Source of the DNA: Nanobdellota archaeon
GTDB taxonomy: Archaea > Nanobdellota > Nanobdellia > Pacearchaeales > GW2011-AR1
Length of the DNA stretch: 13,344 nucleotides
Reading direction: 5' to 3'
NCBI GenBank assembly: GCA_018817905.1
Contig: JAHISS010000086.1
Span: 1-13,344 of the forward strand
Part shown: one piece after another, positions 6,479 to 12,684 of the stretch
How the letters are laid out: every line of letters begins with the position of its first letter
Numbering within the stretch: position 1 is the first letter of the stretch
Translations under genes and position numbers: made by a program
Notes under the pieces: model-generated
Seen by the model: the letters and a program-made list of their open reading frames with translations, nothing else
The model's database searches: none
What the model was told of the DNA's origin: nothing

Positions 6479-6532
6479 ATGGAAGCGAATCGAAGATTCT
6501 CATTCATTCGTTTTCAGGAAAAAAACAAATGA
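6479..6532 (+). CDS. putative 17-codon leader ORF overlapping L35Ae start
   Basis: ATG at 6479 opens a 17-residue frame (MEANRRFSFIRFQEKNK) whose TGA (6530-6532) overlaps the L35Ae ATG as ATGA. The TATA spacing fits leaderless translation of this ATG. A GAATC-GAA-GATTC hairpin (6487-6499) lies within it. The peptide is basic and unlike any family I know. It could be a translational-coupling leader controlling ribosomal protein synthesis. L35Ae proteins normally begin MKG, so it is unlikely to be an N-terminal extension lost by a frameshift. Confidence 0.35.
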   Translation: MEANRRFSFIRFQEKNK

Positions 6533-6819
6533 AAGGAATTATTGTTCAGTTTCGGAGGAGCAGGAAGCGAATCCATGAAAGGCATTATTTGTTGGACCTT
6601 GGCTTGGCTTCGAGGGAAGAGGCGCAGAAAATGGCGGGGAAGGCGGTTGAGTGGAAATCTCCTGGCGGGAAAGTTATCAAAGGCAAAATCAGCGACGCGC
6701 ACGGGAACAAAGGTTTGGTTCGGGCGATTTTTGAAAAAGGTCTGCCAGGCCAAGCGATAACAAACGAGATTGAAGTTTCTGGGACAGATAAGAAGGAGAA
6801 AAATGAGAGGAGTAATTGA
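6529..6819 (+). CDS. rpl35ae: ribosomal protein eL33 (L35Ae)
   Basis: 96 residues, a large-subunit ribosomal protein found in archaea and eukaryotes but not bacteria. The start MKGIIVQFRRSRK and the core GKAVEWKSPGGKVIKGKISDAHGNKGLVRAIFEKGLPGQAI match the family, including the HGNKGxVRAxFxxGLPGQA signature (about residues 58-76). The C-terminal ~12 residues are a polar tail (DKKEKNERSN). The start overlaps the stop of a 17-codon upstream frame, and the end overlaps the next gene by 17 nt, indicating one operon with tight translational coupling. Its 5' region contains near-repeats of the start: GGAAGCGAATC at 6481 and 6563, and ATGAAAGG at 6529 and 6575. Confidence 0.93.
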   Translation: MKGIIVQFRRSRKRIHERHYLLDLGLASREEAQKMAGKAVEWKSPGGKVIKGKISDAHGNKGLVRAIFEKGLPGQAITNEIEVSGTDKKEKNERSN

Positions 6820-7066
6820 GCTTTCAGATTTAGGGCCTGAAGAAACTGGGGGACAAATGCCAAGTGAAGAAGTGTTTGTGAAATATCATGGAAAAAGGAT
6901 TTATCTTGAGAGGCATTATTCAGTTAGAATAGTGAAAGATGGTTCATCTGTTATACGGACTGGGGCTCAAGTTATCGAAAGTGCTAGACTGGTGGGGGAA
7001 ATATTTGTAGGAGATGGAGAATTAACTCATGCTGAAAGAAATTGTTGGATTAGAGGGAATGAATAA
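6803..7066 (+). CDS. unknown 87-aa protein between L35Ae and L10e
   Basis: Start ATG at 6803, chosen because GGAG (6795-6798) lies 4 nt upstream; an in-frame TTG at 6770 lacks this. It overlaps L35Ae by 17 nt, and its TAA shares one base with the L10e ATG (TAATG). The protein looks soluble and beta-rich: an N-terminal MRGVIELSDLGPEETGG, then EVFVKYHGKRIYLERHYSVRIV, and a GQ/VIESARLVGEIFVGDGELTH segment ending NCWIRGNE. I do not recognise a family. Codon use differs mildly from both ribosomal neighbours, with few GCG or GGC codons. The position inside a ribosomal operon suggests a translation-linked role or a recent insertion; the sequence does not decide between them. Confidence 0.65.
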   Translation: MRGVIELSDLGPEETGGQMPSEEVFVKYHGKRIYLERHYSVRIVKDGSSVIRTGAQVIESARLVGEIFVGDGELTHAERNCWIRGNE

Positions 7067-7608
7067 TGGGACTTAGAAAAGCATCTGCATATTCGAAGAA
7101 GAAGGTTCGGCCTTACACTCGGAAGTCGAGCAAGAGGAAGAAGGCATACATCAAGACAGTTCCTCCGATTAAGATTGTGAAGTATAACATGGGCAATAAA
7201 AAAGCTTTTTCCGACGGGGAGCATGGTTTTGTTGTGAAATTGGTTTCAAGTGAAAAGGCGCAAATGCGAGACAACGCGCTTGAGTCGTGCCGGACGTCTA
7301 TCAACAAAATTCTTGATAAAGAAATTCCAGGGAATTATTATTTTATAATCAAAGTTTATCCACATCACATTTTAAGAGAAAATAAAACTGCGGCGGGCGC
7401 TGGTGCTGACCGTTTGTCAAGCGGAATGAAACATTCGTTTGGCGTTACTGTTGGGCGGGCTGCGATTGTTTATCCTGGGAAAGAAATATTTTTTGTTTCG
7501 TGCACAAATGAAAAAGCTGCGAGGATTGCGAGAGATACTCTTATGAAAGTGAAACCAAAAGTTCCTTTCAAGAGCAAGATAATTTTTGAGAAGGTTGAGG
7601 AAGGTTAA
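7066..7608 (+). CDS. rpl10e: ribosomal protein uL16 (archaeal L10e)
   Basis: 180 residues, matching archaeal L10e, the counterpart of bacterial L16, which sits near the peptidyl-transferase centre and tRNA elbow on the large subunit. Recognisable parts: a basic N-terminus MGLRKASAYSKKKVRPYTRKS, then NALESCRTSINKIL, the conserved YPHHILRENK followed by AAGAGADRLSSGMKHSFG (about residues 100-127) and GRAAIVYPGKEIFFVS. The TAATG overlap with the gene before shows translational coupling. It is the last gene of the cluster; no T-run terminator directly follows the stop. Confidence 0.95.
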   Translation: MGLRKASAYSKKKVRPYTRKSSKRKKAYIKTVPPIKIVKYNMGNKKAFSDGEHGFVVKLVSSEKAQMRDNALESCRTSINKILDKEIPGNYYFIIKVYPHHILRENKTAAGAGADRLSSGMKHSFGVTVGRAAIVYPGKEIFFVSCTNEKAARIARDTLMKVKPKVPFKSKIIFEKVEEG

Positions 7609-7652
7609 ATATTTGATTAAATTAATTCCGGTGTCTAATAAATATCAATGAA

Positions 7653-7821
7653 ATACCCCATCGCAGCAAGTTGCGGGGTATCAATAAGATTGTTTTGACA
7701 TAATTGAATTGGAATTTCAGGAGGCGGGGAATGGCGGTGAAATTCAAATTCGATGGGCGGGCTGGGTGGGAACTAACATGTCAAAACAATCCAAACATCG
7801 CAGCAAGCTGCAGGGTATTAA
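7653..7821. mobile_element. MITE/REP-like element: direct repeats outside perfect inverted repeats
   Basis: Two 26-nt direct repeats (7659-7684 and 7796-7821, three mismatches) lie 3-4 nt outside a perfect 14-bp inverted repeat (7688-7701 and 7778-7791, GATTGTTTTGACAT and its complement). Inside is a second pairing, GAATTTCA/TGAAATTC (7712-7719/7738-7745), around a purine-rich loop. The left direct repeat forms a strong hairpin ATACCCC/GGGGTAT (7653-7659/7675-7681); the right one forms GCAG/CTGC (7800-7803/7808-7811). No transposase is present. The GC-rich hairpins resemble REP sequences moved by Y1 (RAYT-type) transposases; that link is inference. Confidence 0.5.
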
Positions 7822-8004
7822 ACTCAAAGAGGAATAAACAGAAAAGACTGGAGTTTGTGTTGTTAATTCTTGGAAGAATATATTTGGTTTTGATATTAAT
7901 TTTTGGTTTGTTAATGCATCAATCACCTTAAATAAATCTTGTTGGCAGTGATTACTAATTGGGCTATTTAGACGTGCGAAATATTTTTCGTATACTGCAC
8001 TAAA

Positions 8005-8020
8005 ATTTCCTTCAGGAAAT
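8005..8020 (+). promoter_or_regulatory. palindrome abutting the PEP synthase TATA box
   Basis: ATTTCC-TTCA-GGAAAT is a perfect 6-bp palindrome ending 2 nt before the TATA box at 8022. It occupies the BRE region, where a bound regulator would affect TFB/TBP binding. Confidence 0.4.
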
Positions 8021-8021
8021 A

Positions 8022-8029
8022 TTTATTAA
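8022..8029 (+). promoter_or_regulatory. TATA box of ppsA
   Basis: TTTATTAA begins 29 nt before the ATG at 8051, the leaderless spacing. Confidence 0.5.
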
Positions 8030-8050
8030 CTCTCTTAAGTTATTTGAGGT

Positions 8051-10705
8051 ATGGTTGGAAAAGGGGAGAAGCAAGATTTTGTGAAATGGTTTTTTGAGTT
8101 GAGCAATAAAGACGTGGCTGTTGCTGGCGGAAAGGGGGCGAGCTTGGCAGAAATGTATAATCTCAAAATACCTGTGCCGCCAGGGTTTGTTGTTACTGCG
8201 CAGGCTTATGCTTATTTTATTAAGAAAACTGGCTTGGATGTTAAGATAAAAGAGACACTTTCTGGTTTGGATGTGAATGACACGGTTGCATTGAATGCGA
8301 CTTCTAAAAAACTGAGAGAAATGATTGAGGCTGAGTCCTTGCCAAAAGAAATGGAAGATGAAATTGTTGAGGCGTATGAAATTCTTGATGCGAAAAAAGA
8401 TGAGGAAAGCGACGATGCTTTGAGGGTTTTGGAAAAATCAGGTGAGGACATTTTTGTTGCTGTTCGCTCGAGCGCGACGACAGAAGACTTAGTTGACGCG
8501 AGTTTTGCCGGACAGCAAGACACTTTTTTGAATGTTCTTGGGAAGGAAAACCTTTTGGAAAAAGTTAAAAAATGCATGTCTTCGCTGTTTACTGCGCGGG
8601 CGATTTATTATCGGGAGAAAAAAGGTTTTGCCCATGAAAAATCCTACTTGTCTGTTGTTGTCCAAAAAATGATTGACTCTGAAAAGTCGGGAGTTATTTT
8701 TTCTCAAAATCCGACAAGGGATGACAAGAGCATTGTTATTGAAGCGGTTTTTGGTTTGGGCGAGGGAATTGTTTCTGGAAAAATAAAACCAGATCATTTT
8801 ATTGTTTCTTCGGACTTGGAGAATTTCAAGATTGTTGAAGACAAAGTTTCAGTCAAGAAAATAGCAATTATCAGAAATGAGCAGGGAGAAAACCAGACTG
8901 TCAAACTTAAGGAAGAAAGAAGCAAGACCCGGGTGTTGAGTGATTACGAAATTAAAAGATTGGCGCAGTATGCACGTGAGCTTGAAGAACATTACAAAAA
9001 ACCTCAGGATATTGAGTTTGCGATTGACAGGGAAGGGATTTACATTGTGCAGTCGCGACCGATTACGACTTCGTTCAAGAAAGCAGAAGGAGAGGTTTCG
9101 GGAAATGTTTTACTTAGCGGTTTGGGTGCAAGCCCGGGAATTGCATCTGGAGTTGTTAAGGTGGTTCATGAATTATCTGAGCTGGAAAAAATTGAGAAGG
9201 GAGATGTTTTAGTTACAAAAATGACAAATCCTGACATGGTTGTGACGATGGAAAAGTCGGCGGCGATTATTACCGACGAGGGCGGTATTACTTCGCACGC
9301 TGCGATTATTTCGCGGGAAATGGGAATTCCTGCAGTTGTTGGAACAGAAGATGCGACTGAGAAATTGAAAGACGGCGATGAAGTTACTGTTGACGGCAAC
9401 TCTGGAAAAGTTTTTGAAGGCAAAGGCGAGACAAAACTTGCTGAAGTTTTACCAATTGTTCCAACAAAAACTGAAATAAAAGTTATTGTGGACTTACCAG
9501 GATTTGCTGAGCGAGCGGCAAAGTCAAAAGCAAAAAGTGTTGGGTTGTTGAGACTGGAGGGAATTATTGCGAGCTCTGGAAAACATCCGAAAAAATTTGT
9601 TGATGAAAACAAGATTGAAGATTATGTTAAACTGATTGCAGATGGCGTGAAAAAAATCTCTGAGCCGTTTGAAGAGGTCTGGATTAGAACTTCGGATATA
9701 AGGAGCGACGAGTTTAGGAACCTTGAAGGCGCGGCGAAAGAAGTTGAACCAAACCCGATGCTGGGCGACCACGGGATAAGGTTTAGTTTGAAACATAAGG
9801 ATATTATGAAAGCTGAACTGCTGGCGATAAAAGAAGTTGCAGATGATTTTCCTGAAAAAAAGTTTGGCGTGATGATGCCTCAAGTTATTAGTGCCGGAGA
9901 AATAAAAGAAACTAAGAAGCTTGCTGAAGAAATAGGAGTTCCTAAGAATATAAAAATCGGGATTATGGTTGAGACGCCGGCAGCTGTGCAGACAATCAAC
10001 GAACTGTGCGAGGAAGGAATTGAATTCATAAGTTTTGGGACGAACGATTTAACCCAGTATACTTTGGCGATTGACAGGAATAACGAGGACGTTCAGGATA
10101 TTTACGACGAGATGCATCCGGCGGTTTTAAGTTCTTTGAGATATGTGATAAGACGGTGCAAAAAACACGGTGTCAAAACAAGTATTTGCGGGCAGGCGGG
10201 CTCAAGGGAAGAAATGGTGAAGTTTTTAATTGCCGAGGGAATTGATAGTATTTCTGTAAATGCAGATGCTGCGCAGAAGGTTTCTGAGCTGGTTGCAAAG
10301 CTGGAGGAAAATGTTGAAGTTGTTGAACCGGCGGGGGCTGGGGATTTTGGCGGGGTGGAAGGTGGCGGGGGAGTGGATGTTGATAGAACAGAGAATGGCG
10401 GGGGAATGAAACAAGAGTCTGAACAGAACATTAAAAGCTTGGATAATATTGACATAGAAGACGAGATTTTGAAAGAACTTGAAAACAACGGCGGTGATTA
10501 TGTTCCAGGAGATTTGGCTAATGGGAAGAAAGATATTCCGGCTTTGAACGAATCAATTCCGGTTGATTCTGAGATTTTCCAAAAAACTAGCGAGGAAGAA
10601 GGAGAAAAGATTTTAGAAGACGAAGCGCTGCGAGAGTCAGAAGAAGAATTTCTTAAGGAATGGGCTGGCGAGAAACGGGAGCGTAAAAGCACCCAGCCCC
10701 AGTGA
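8051..10705 (+). CDS. ppsA: phosphoenolpyruvate synthase (pyruvate, water dikinase) with extra C-terminal tail
   Basis: Converts pyruvate, ATP and water to PEP, AMP and phosphate; the gluconeogenic entry step. 884 residues versus ~760-800 usual. The ATP-binding domain (about 1-345) has GGKGASLAEM (K28), VRSSATTEDL (R139) and VQSRPI (R336). The phosphohistidine domain has GGITSHAAIISREMGIPAVVG with catalytic H416. The PEP/pyruvate barrel (about 470-755) has GLLRLEG, VWIRTSDIRSDEFRNLEG, ISFGTNDLTQYTLAIDR and the catalytic C713 in SICGQAGS (usually GQAPS). At NPML-GDHG (D573, H574) many relatives have an Arg where His stands. Residues 758-884 are extra: a Gly-rich linker (PAGAGDFGGVEGGGG) and then an acidic, helical, probably disordered tail. 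The palindrome and TATA box upstream suggest regulated leaderless transcription from its own promoter. Confidence 0.92.
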   Translation: MVGKGEKQDFVKWFFELSNKDVAVAGGKGASLAEMYNLKIPVPPGFVVTAQAYAYFIKKTGLDVKIKETLSGLDVNDTVALNATSKKLREMIEAESLPKEMEDEIVEAYEILDAKKDEESDDALRVLEKSGEDIFVAVRSSATTEDLVDASFAGQQDTFLNVLGKENLLEKVKKCMSSLFTARAIYYREKKGFAHEKSYLSVVVQKMIDSEKSGVIFSQNPTRDDKSIVIEAVFGLGEGIVSGKIKPDHFIVSSDLENFKIVEDKVSVKKIAIIRNEQGENQTVKLKEERSKTRVLSDYEIKRLAQYARELEEHYKKPQDIEFAIDREGIYIVQSRPITTSFKKAEGEVSGNVLLSGLGASPGIASGVVKVVHELSELEKIEKGDVLVTKMTNPDMVVTMEKSAAIITDEGGITSHAAIISREMGIPAVVGTEDATEKLKDGDEVTVDGNSGKVFEGKGETKLAEVLPIVPTKTEIKVIVDLPGFAERAAKSKAKSVGLLRLEGIIASSGKHPKKFVDENKIEDYVKLIADGVKKISEPFEEVWIRTSDIRSDEFRNLEGAAKEVEPNPMLGDHGIRFSLKHKDIMKAELLAIKEVADDFPEKKFGVMMPQVISAGEIKETKKLAEEIGVPKNIKIGIMVETPAAVQTINELCEEGIEFISFGTNDLTQYTLAIDRNNEDVQDIYDEMHPAVLSSLRYVIRRCKKHGVKTSICGQAGSREEMVKFLIAEGIDSISVNADAAQKVSELVAKLEENVEVVEPAGAGDFGGVEGGGGVDVDRTENGGGMKQESEQNIKSLDNIDIEDEILKELENNGGDYVPGDLANGKKDIPALNESIPVDSEIFQKTSEEEGEKILEDEALRESEEEFLKEWAGEKRERKSTQPQ

Positions 10706-10763
10706 TTATCTCATAAACCAGATAGTTTTCTATTATTGATGTTTGTTGGACTTTATAGTTATC

Positions 10764-10784
10764 GGGGGTGACTTTGTTACCCCT
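10764..10784 (+). terminator. hairpin between ppsA and the next gene (terminator or regulatory)
   Basis: GGGGTGAC-TTT-GTTACCCC (10765-10772/10776-10783) is an 8-bp stem with one G-T pair, extendable by a further G-T pair. A short TTTT follows at about 10791. It lies 60 nt after the ppsA stop and before the next TATA box, so it is better placed as a ppsA 3'-end structure than as a leader element. Confidence 0.45.
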
Positions 10785-10809
10785 TAGCAGTTTTGACAAA
10801 ATCGAAAGG

Positions 10810-10817
10810 TTTATATA
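10810..10817 (+). promoter_or_regulatory. TATA box of the 284-aa unknown gene
   Basis: TTTATATA preceded by CGAAAGG (BRE position). It begins 29 nt before the ATG at 10839. Confidence 0.65.
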
Positions 10818-10838
10818 GTTTAATTTTTTGGAGTTAGT

Positions 10839-11693
10839 ATGACATTAGAAGATTTTGTAGAAGGAGTAAGAAGAAGTGCAGAACTTAGAGGTATAAACCA
10901 TAATGTGAAGGCTGAGGCCGATGTACTGCAACGCCAGAAGAAAGCGATTTATGATAATTCGGAAAGTGGAGCTAAAGATCTGGATTATAAGGATCCGGAA
11001 CAATTAGCTAAAGGTCTTTCTATGGCTGAAAAACAGCAAGATAATGAGAGTGTTAGAGACCTCAGAGCAAATAAGGAAACGTATGTCGGTGCAATTCCAG
11101 ATAGTAAACTTGCAGAAGCAGTGTTAGAACTTGAGCCAATTGGAAGCGCGGATGATCCTCGTTATGCCCTTCATATGAAAGCTCGTGAACTTTCTCAAAC
11201 AATTCTTAGAGCAGAAAAAGCAGAGGATGTAGAAGTAAGGAGAGAAAATTTACAAAAACTTGTTGAAAATAAAGATTACGCTAAAGCAGCTGAAAGATAT
11301 GTTGTTGAAGGCGCAAAAGCTGAAATTAAAGGTCACGTTGAAGCTGTGAAACAAGCAACCAGAGAAAAAGTGCGGGCAAAAAAATATACTACCCCAGAAG
11401 ATGAAGAAGAATGGGCAGCTTGGGCTGGTGAACTTAGAGAAGCTCGCTTGTTACCTCAGGTTATAGAAAAATACAAGGCACATTTAGAACAAGACCCAAC
11501 ATTGGGAGCGAAGAAATATTTGTCAGAACTTAGAGGTGAATTTGATAAGACATTCCCAGAAGCTGGAAGAGAGAAAGCTGTTGCAGAATATGCTAGGAAG
11601 ATTATTTCGGCTCATGTTGACCGTGGCGATGAAGGTGCAGAAAAAGCTGTGCGTTATGTAGCTGCGCTTGCTTCAAAGCCTGTTAATGCTTAG
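10839..11693 (+). CDS. uncharacterised charged alpha-helical protein
   Basis: 284 residues with no signal peptide or membrane segment. I do not recognise a family. Composition is rich in Ala, Glu, Lys and Arg with regular heptad-like spacing, so nearly all-helical, possibly coiled-coil. Segments of note are YVGAIPDSKLAEAVLELEPIG (about 82-102), EEEWAAWAGELREARLLPQVIEKYKAHLEQDPTLGAKKYL and the C-terminal KIISAHVDRGDEGAEKAVRYVAALA. The repeated helix pairs recall TPR-like scaffolds, but no clear TPR consensus (W-LG-Y-A-P) repeats. A TATA box 29 nt upstream fixes the ATG, and GGAG at 10830-10833 is also present. It stands alone between ppsA and a winged-helix regulator, each with its own promoter. 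Confidence 0.75.
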   Translation: MTLEDFVEGVRRSAELRGINHNVKAEADVLQRQKKAIYDNSESGAKDLDYKDPEQLAKGLSMAEKQQDNESVRDLRANKETYVGAIPDSKLAEAVLELEPIGSADDPRYALHMKARELSQTILRAEKAEDVEVRRENLQKLVENKDYAKAAERYVVEGAKAEIKGHVEAVKQATREKVRAKKYTTPEDEEEWAAWAGELREARLLPQVIEKYKAHLEQDPTLGAKKYLSELRGEFDKTFPEAGREKAVAEYARKIISAHVDRGDEGAEKAVRYVAALASKPVNA

Positions 11694-11722
11694 TTTTTGA
11701 AAGGACTTGTTCGATTGTAAAA

Positions 11723-11730
11723 TTTAAATA
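11723..11730 (+). promoter_or_regulatory. TATA box of the winged-helix gene
   Basis: TTTAAATA begins 29 nt before the ATG at 11752; leaderless spacing. Confidence 0.7.
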
Positions 11731-11731
11731 A

Positions 11732-11750
11732 TCTTATTTTTATGATAAGA
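11732..11750 (+). promoter_or_regulatory. candidate autoregulatory operator
   Basis: TCTTAT-N7-ATAAGA is a perfect inverted repeat starting 1 nt after the TATA box and ending 1 nt before the ATG of a DNA-binding protein. A dimer bound there would block polymerase. The operator role is inferred from position and symmetry only. Confidence 0.45.
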
Positions 11751-11751
11751 C

Positions 11752-12081
11752 ATGGAAGAAAAATCATTGTTCATAGAATTCATGGGAGAATCGCCGACGG
11801 TGCGGGTGTTAGATTACTTGCTTACAGAGCGAGAGCTGGATTTCTCTATCTCTGACATGGCGCGGAACGCAGGAGTCGGAAGAACCACGCTTTATAGGAT
11901 TTGGACTAACTTGGTGGAAAGAAGAATTATAATTCCAACGAGAATAATTGGAAAGTCCAAGTTGTTTAAGCTAAATCTTGAGAATAAGGCGATTAAGAAA
12001 TTGATGGAAATCGATGATGCTTTGGTTTTGGAGGATTTGAAGAAAAGAGCTGAGAGTCAGAAGATTAAGGTTGTGGCTTAG
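11752..12081 (+). CDS. winged helix-turn-helix transcriptional regulator
   Basis: 109 residues. About 13-60 forms the HTH: SPTVRVLDYLLTERELDFSISDMARNAGVGRTTLYRIWTNLVERRIIIPTR, with SDMARNAGVGRTTLYRIWTNL as turn plus recognition helix. The wing follows as IIPTRIIGKSKLFKLN. The C-terminal helix (IKKLMEIDDALVLEDLKKRAES) likely makes the dimer. This is the common small archaeal wHTH type, near the ArsR/MarR-like groups; no metal- or ligand-binding residues are evident. It probably binds the palindrome at its own start. Its other target may be a neighbour, the 284-aa gene or the membrane pair, but neither shows the same half-site clearly. Confidence 0.8.
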   Translation: MEEKSLFIEFMGESPTVRVLDYLLTERELDFSISDMARNAGVGRTTLYRIWTNLVERRIIIPTRIIGKSKLFKLNLENKAIKKLMEIDDALVLEDLKKRAESQKIKVVA

Positions 12082-12106
12082 GGTTTTTAATTGGGAAGGT
12101 TCTACT

Positions 12107-12139
12107 GGGACTCGACAACTTGTAAAAGTCTCCTTTTTT
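12107..12139 (+). terminator. hairpin plus T6 after the regulator gene
   Basis: GGGACT (12107-12112) and AGTCTCC (12127-12133) can pair with one bulge, with ACAA-C-TTGT inside, directly followed by six T (12134-12139). It lies 26 nt after the stop. Archaeal terminators mainly need the T-run, which is present. Confidence 0.45.
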
Positions 12140-12257
12140 GGTGAACAATAAAATCCTGATTTTTAGTTTTTGGAAAGATATTGTTTGTTACTCTAAAAGA
12201 TGAAAATAAAGAACAAGATTTAAAAATAAACTAGCTGACTTATAATCCAAAATTAAT

Positions 12258-12347
12258 ATGGAAACTAAATCCCTTACTTCCCTTGAGGCAGTTCTTTTTG
12301 GAGTTATAGGTATAATAAATATCAGCAATAATTTTTGTTGTAGTTAG
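12258..12347 (+). CDS. possible 29-aa small hydrophobic ORF
   Basis: ATG at 12258 to TAG at 12345 encodes METKSLTSLEAVLFGVIGII followed by nine residues ending in FCCS. TTTAAAAA at 12219 lies 39 nt upstream, matching the ~40-nt promoter class. The hydrophobic stretch could be a single membrane segment. It ends 13 nt before the next membrane protein and might be a separate mini-gene, a decayed N-terminus of it, or chance. The remainder of the 12140-12360 gap holds nothing else I can identify. Confidence 0.25.
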   Translation: METKSLTSLEAVLFGVIGIINISNNFCCS

Positions 12348-12360
12348 TATCACTACCGGG

Positions 12361-12684
12361 ATGATTTATGGGCTAGTTGTTATGCTCTGTGGTGCGATAG
12401 CAGGGGGTTCGTATGGGCTTGGATTAAAAATCTCAAGAACAAAATTAAGTAATTTGGATATTAACAAATTTATGTATATCACTATGGCTTTTAGTATTTT
12501 GGGAATAGTCGGGGGATATTTTGGAAATTACATTTTATTTTTTGGAGGTTCAATTCAAGAATATTTTAAAGTTTTAGAGTTTGGTTTTATTGATATAATG
12601 TTCATAATAATTGGTGCAGTTGGAGGAGAATTTATTGGAAAACATTTAATAAACGGATTGATTGAAGGGGAAGAAAATCAATGA
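12361..12684 (+). CDS. small three-helix membrane protein, unknown
   Basis: 107 residues with three hydrophobic segments: about 1-22 (MIYGLVVMLCGAIAGGSYGLGL), 37-64 (MYITMAFSILGIVGGYFGNY and onward) and 77-100 (DIMFIIIGAVGGEFIGKHLI). Gly-rich GxxxG-like spacing in all three suggests tightly packed helices, as in GlsB/YeaQ-type or glycine-zipper proteins, but it is not a clear member of any. A TATA-like sequence (TATAATAA, 12311) is 50 nt upstream and there is no Shine-Dalgarno sequence, so the start is uncertain. Its stop overlaps the next start as ATGA, so the two are co-translated. Confidence 0.65.
   Translation: MIYGLVVMLCGAIAGGSYGLGLKISRTKLSNLDINKFMYITMAFSILGIVGGYFGNYILFFGGSIQEYFKVLEFGFIDIMFIIIGAVGGEFIGKHLINGLIEGEENQ

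Larger units (their letters stand above)
7609..8020. other. intergenic gap with a compact repeat element
   Basis: Apart from the element at 7653-7821 and the palindrome at 8005-8020, I see no supported gene. The open frame 7731-7931 (66 aa, hydrophobic end) begins inside the element and its middle is a translation of the hairpin repeat, so I do not call it. Confidence 0.4.

Noticed and set aside
6542..6760. Overlapping ORF in another frame of L35Ae
   Set aside because: Arg/Trp-rich shadow; the L35Ae frame has clear family motifs.
7778..7837. 19-codon ORF starting MSKQSKHRSK
   Set aside because: It lies wholly on the inverted and direct repeats; coding potential is explained by the repeat sequence.
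7731..7931. 66-aa ORF (MAVKFKFDGRAGW...) with hydrophobic C-terminus and GGAGG upstream
   Set aside because: It starts inside the inverted-repeat element and its middle is a translation of the hairpin direct repeat; no TATA box at a usual distance.
10102..10488. Minus-strand ORFs opposite ppsA (also at 9166-9612 and 8212-8577)
   Set aside because: Ser/Phe/Pro-rich translations typical of shadows of an acidic, Lys-rich gene.
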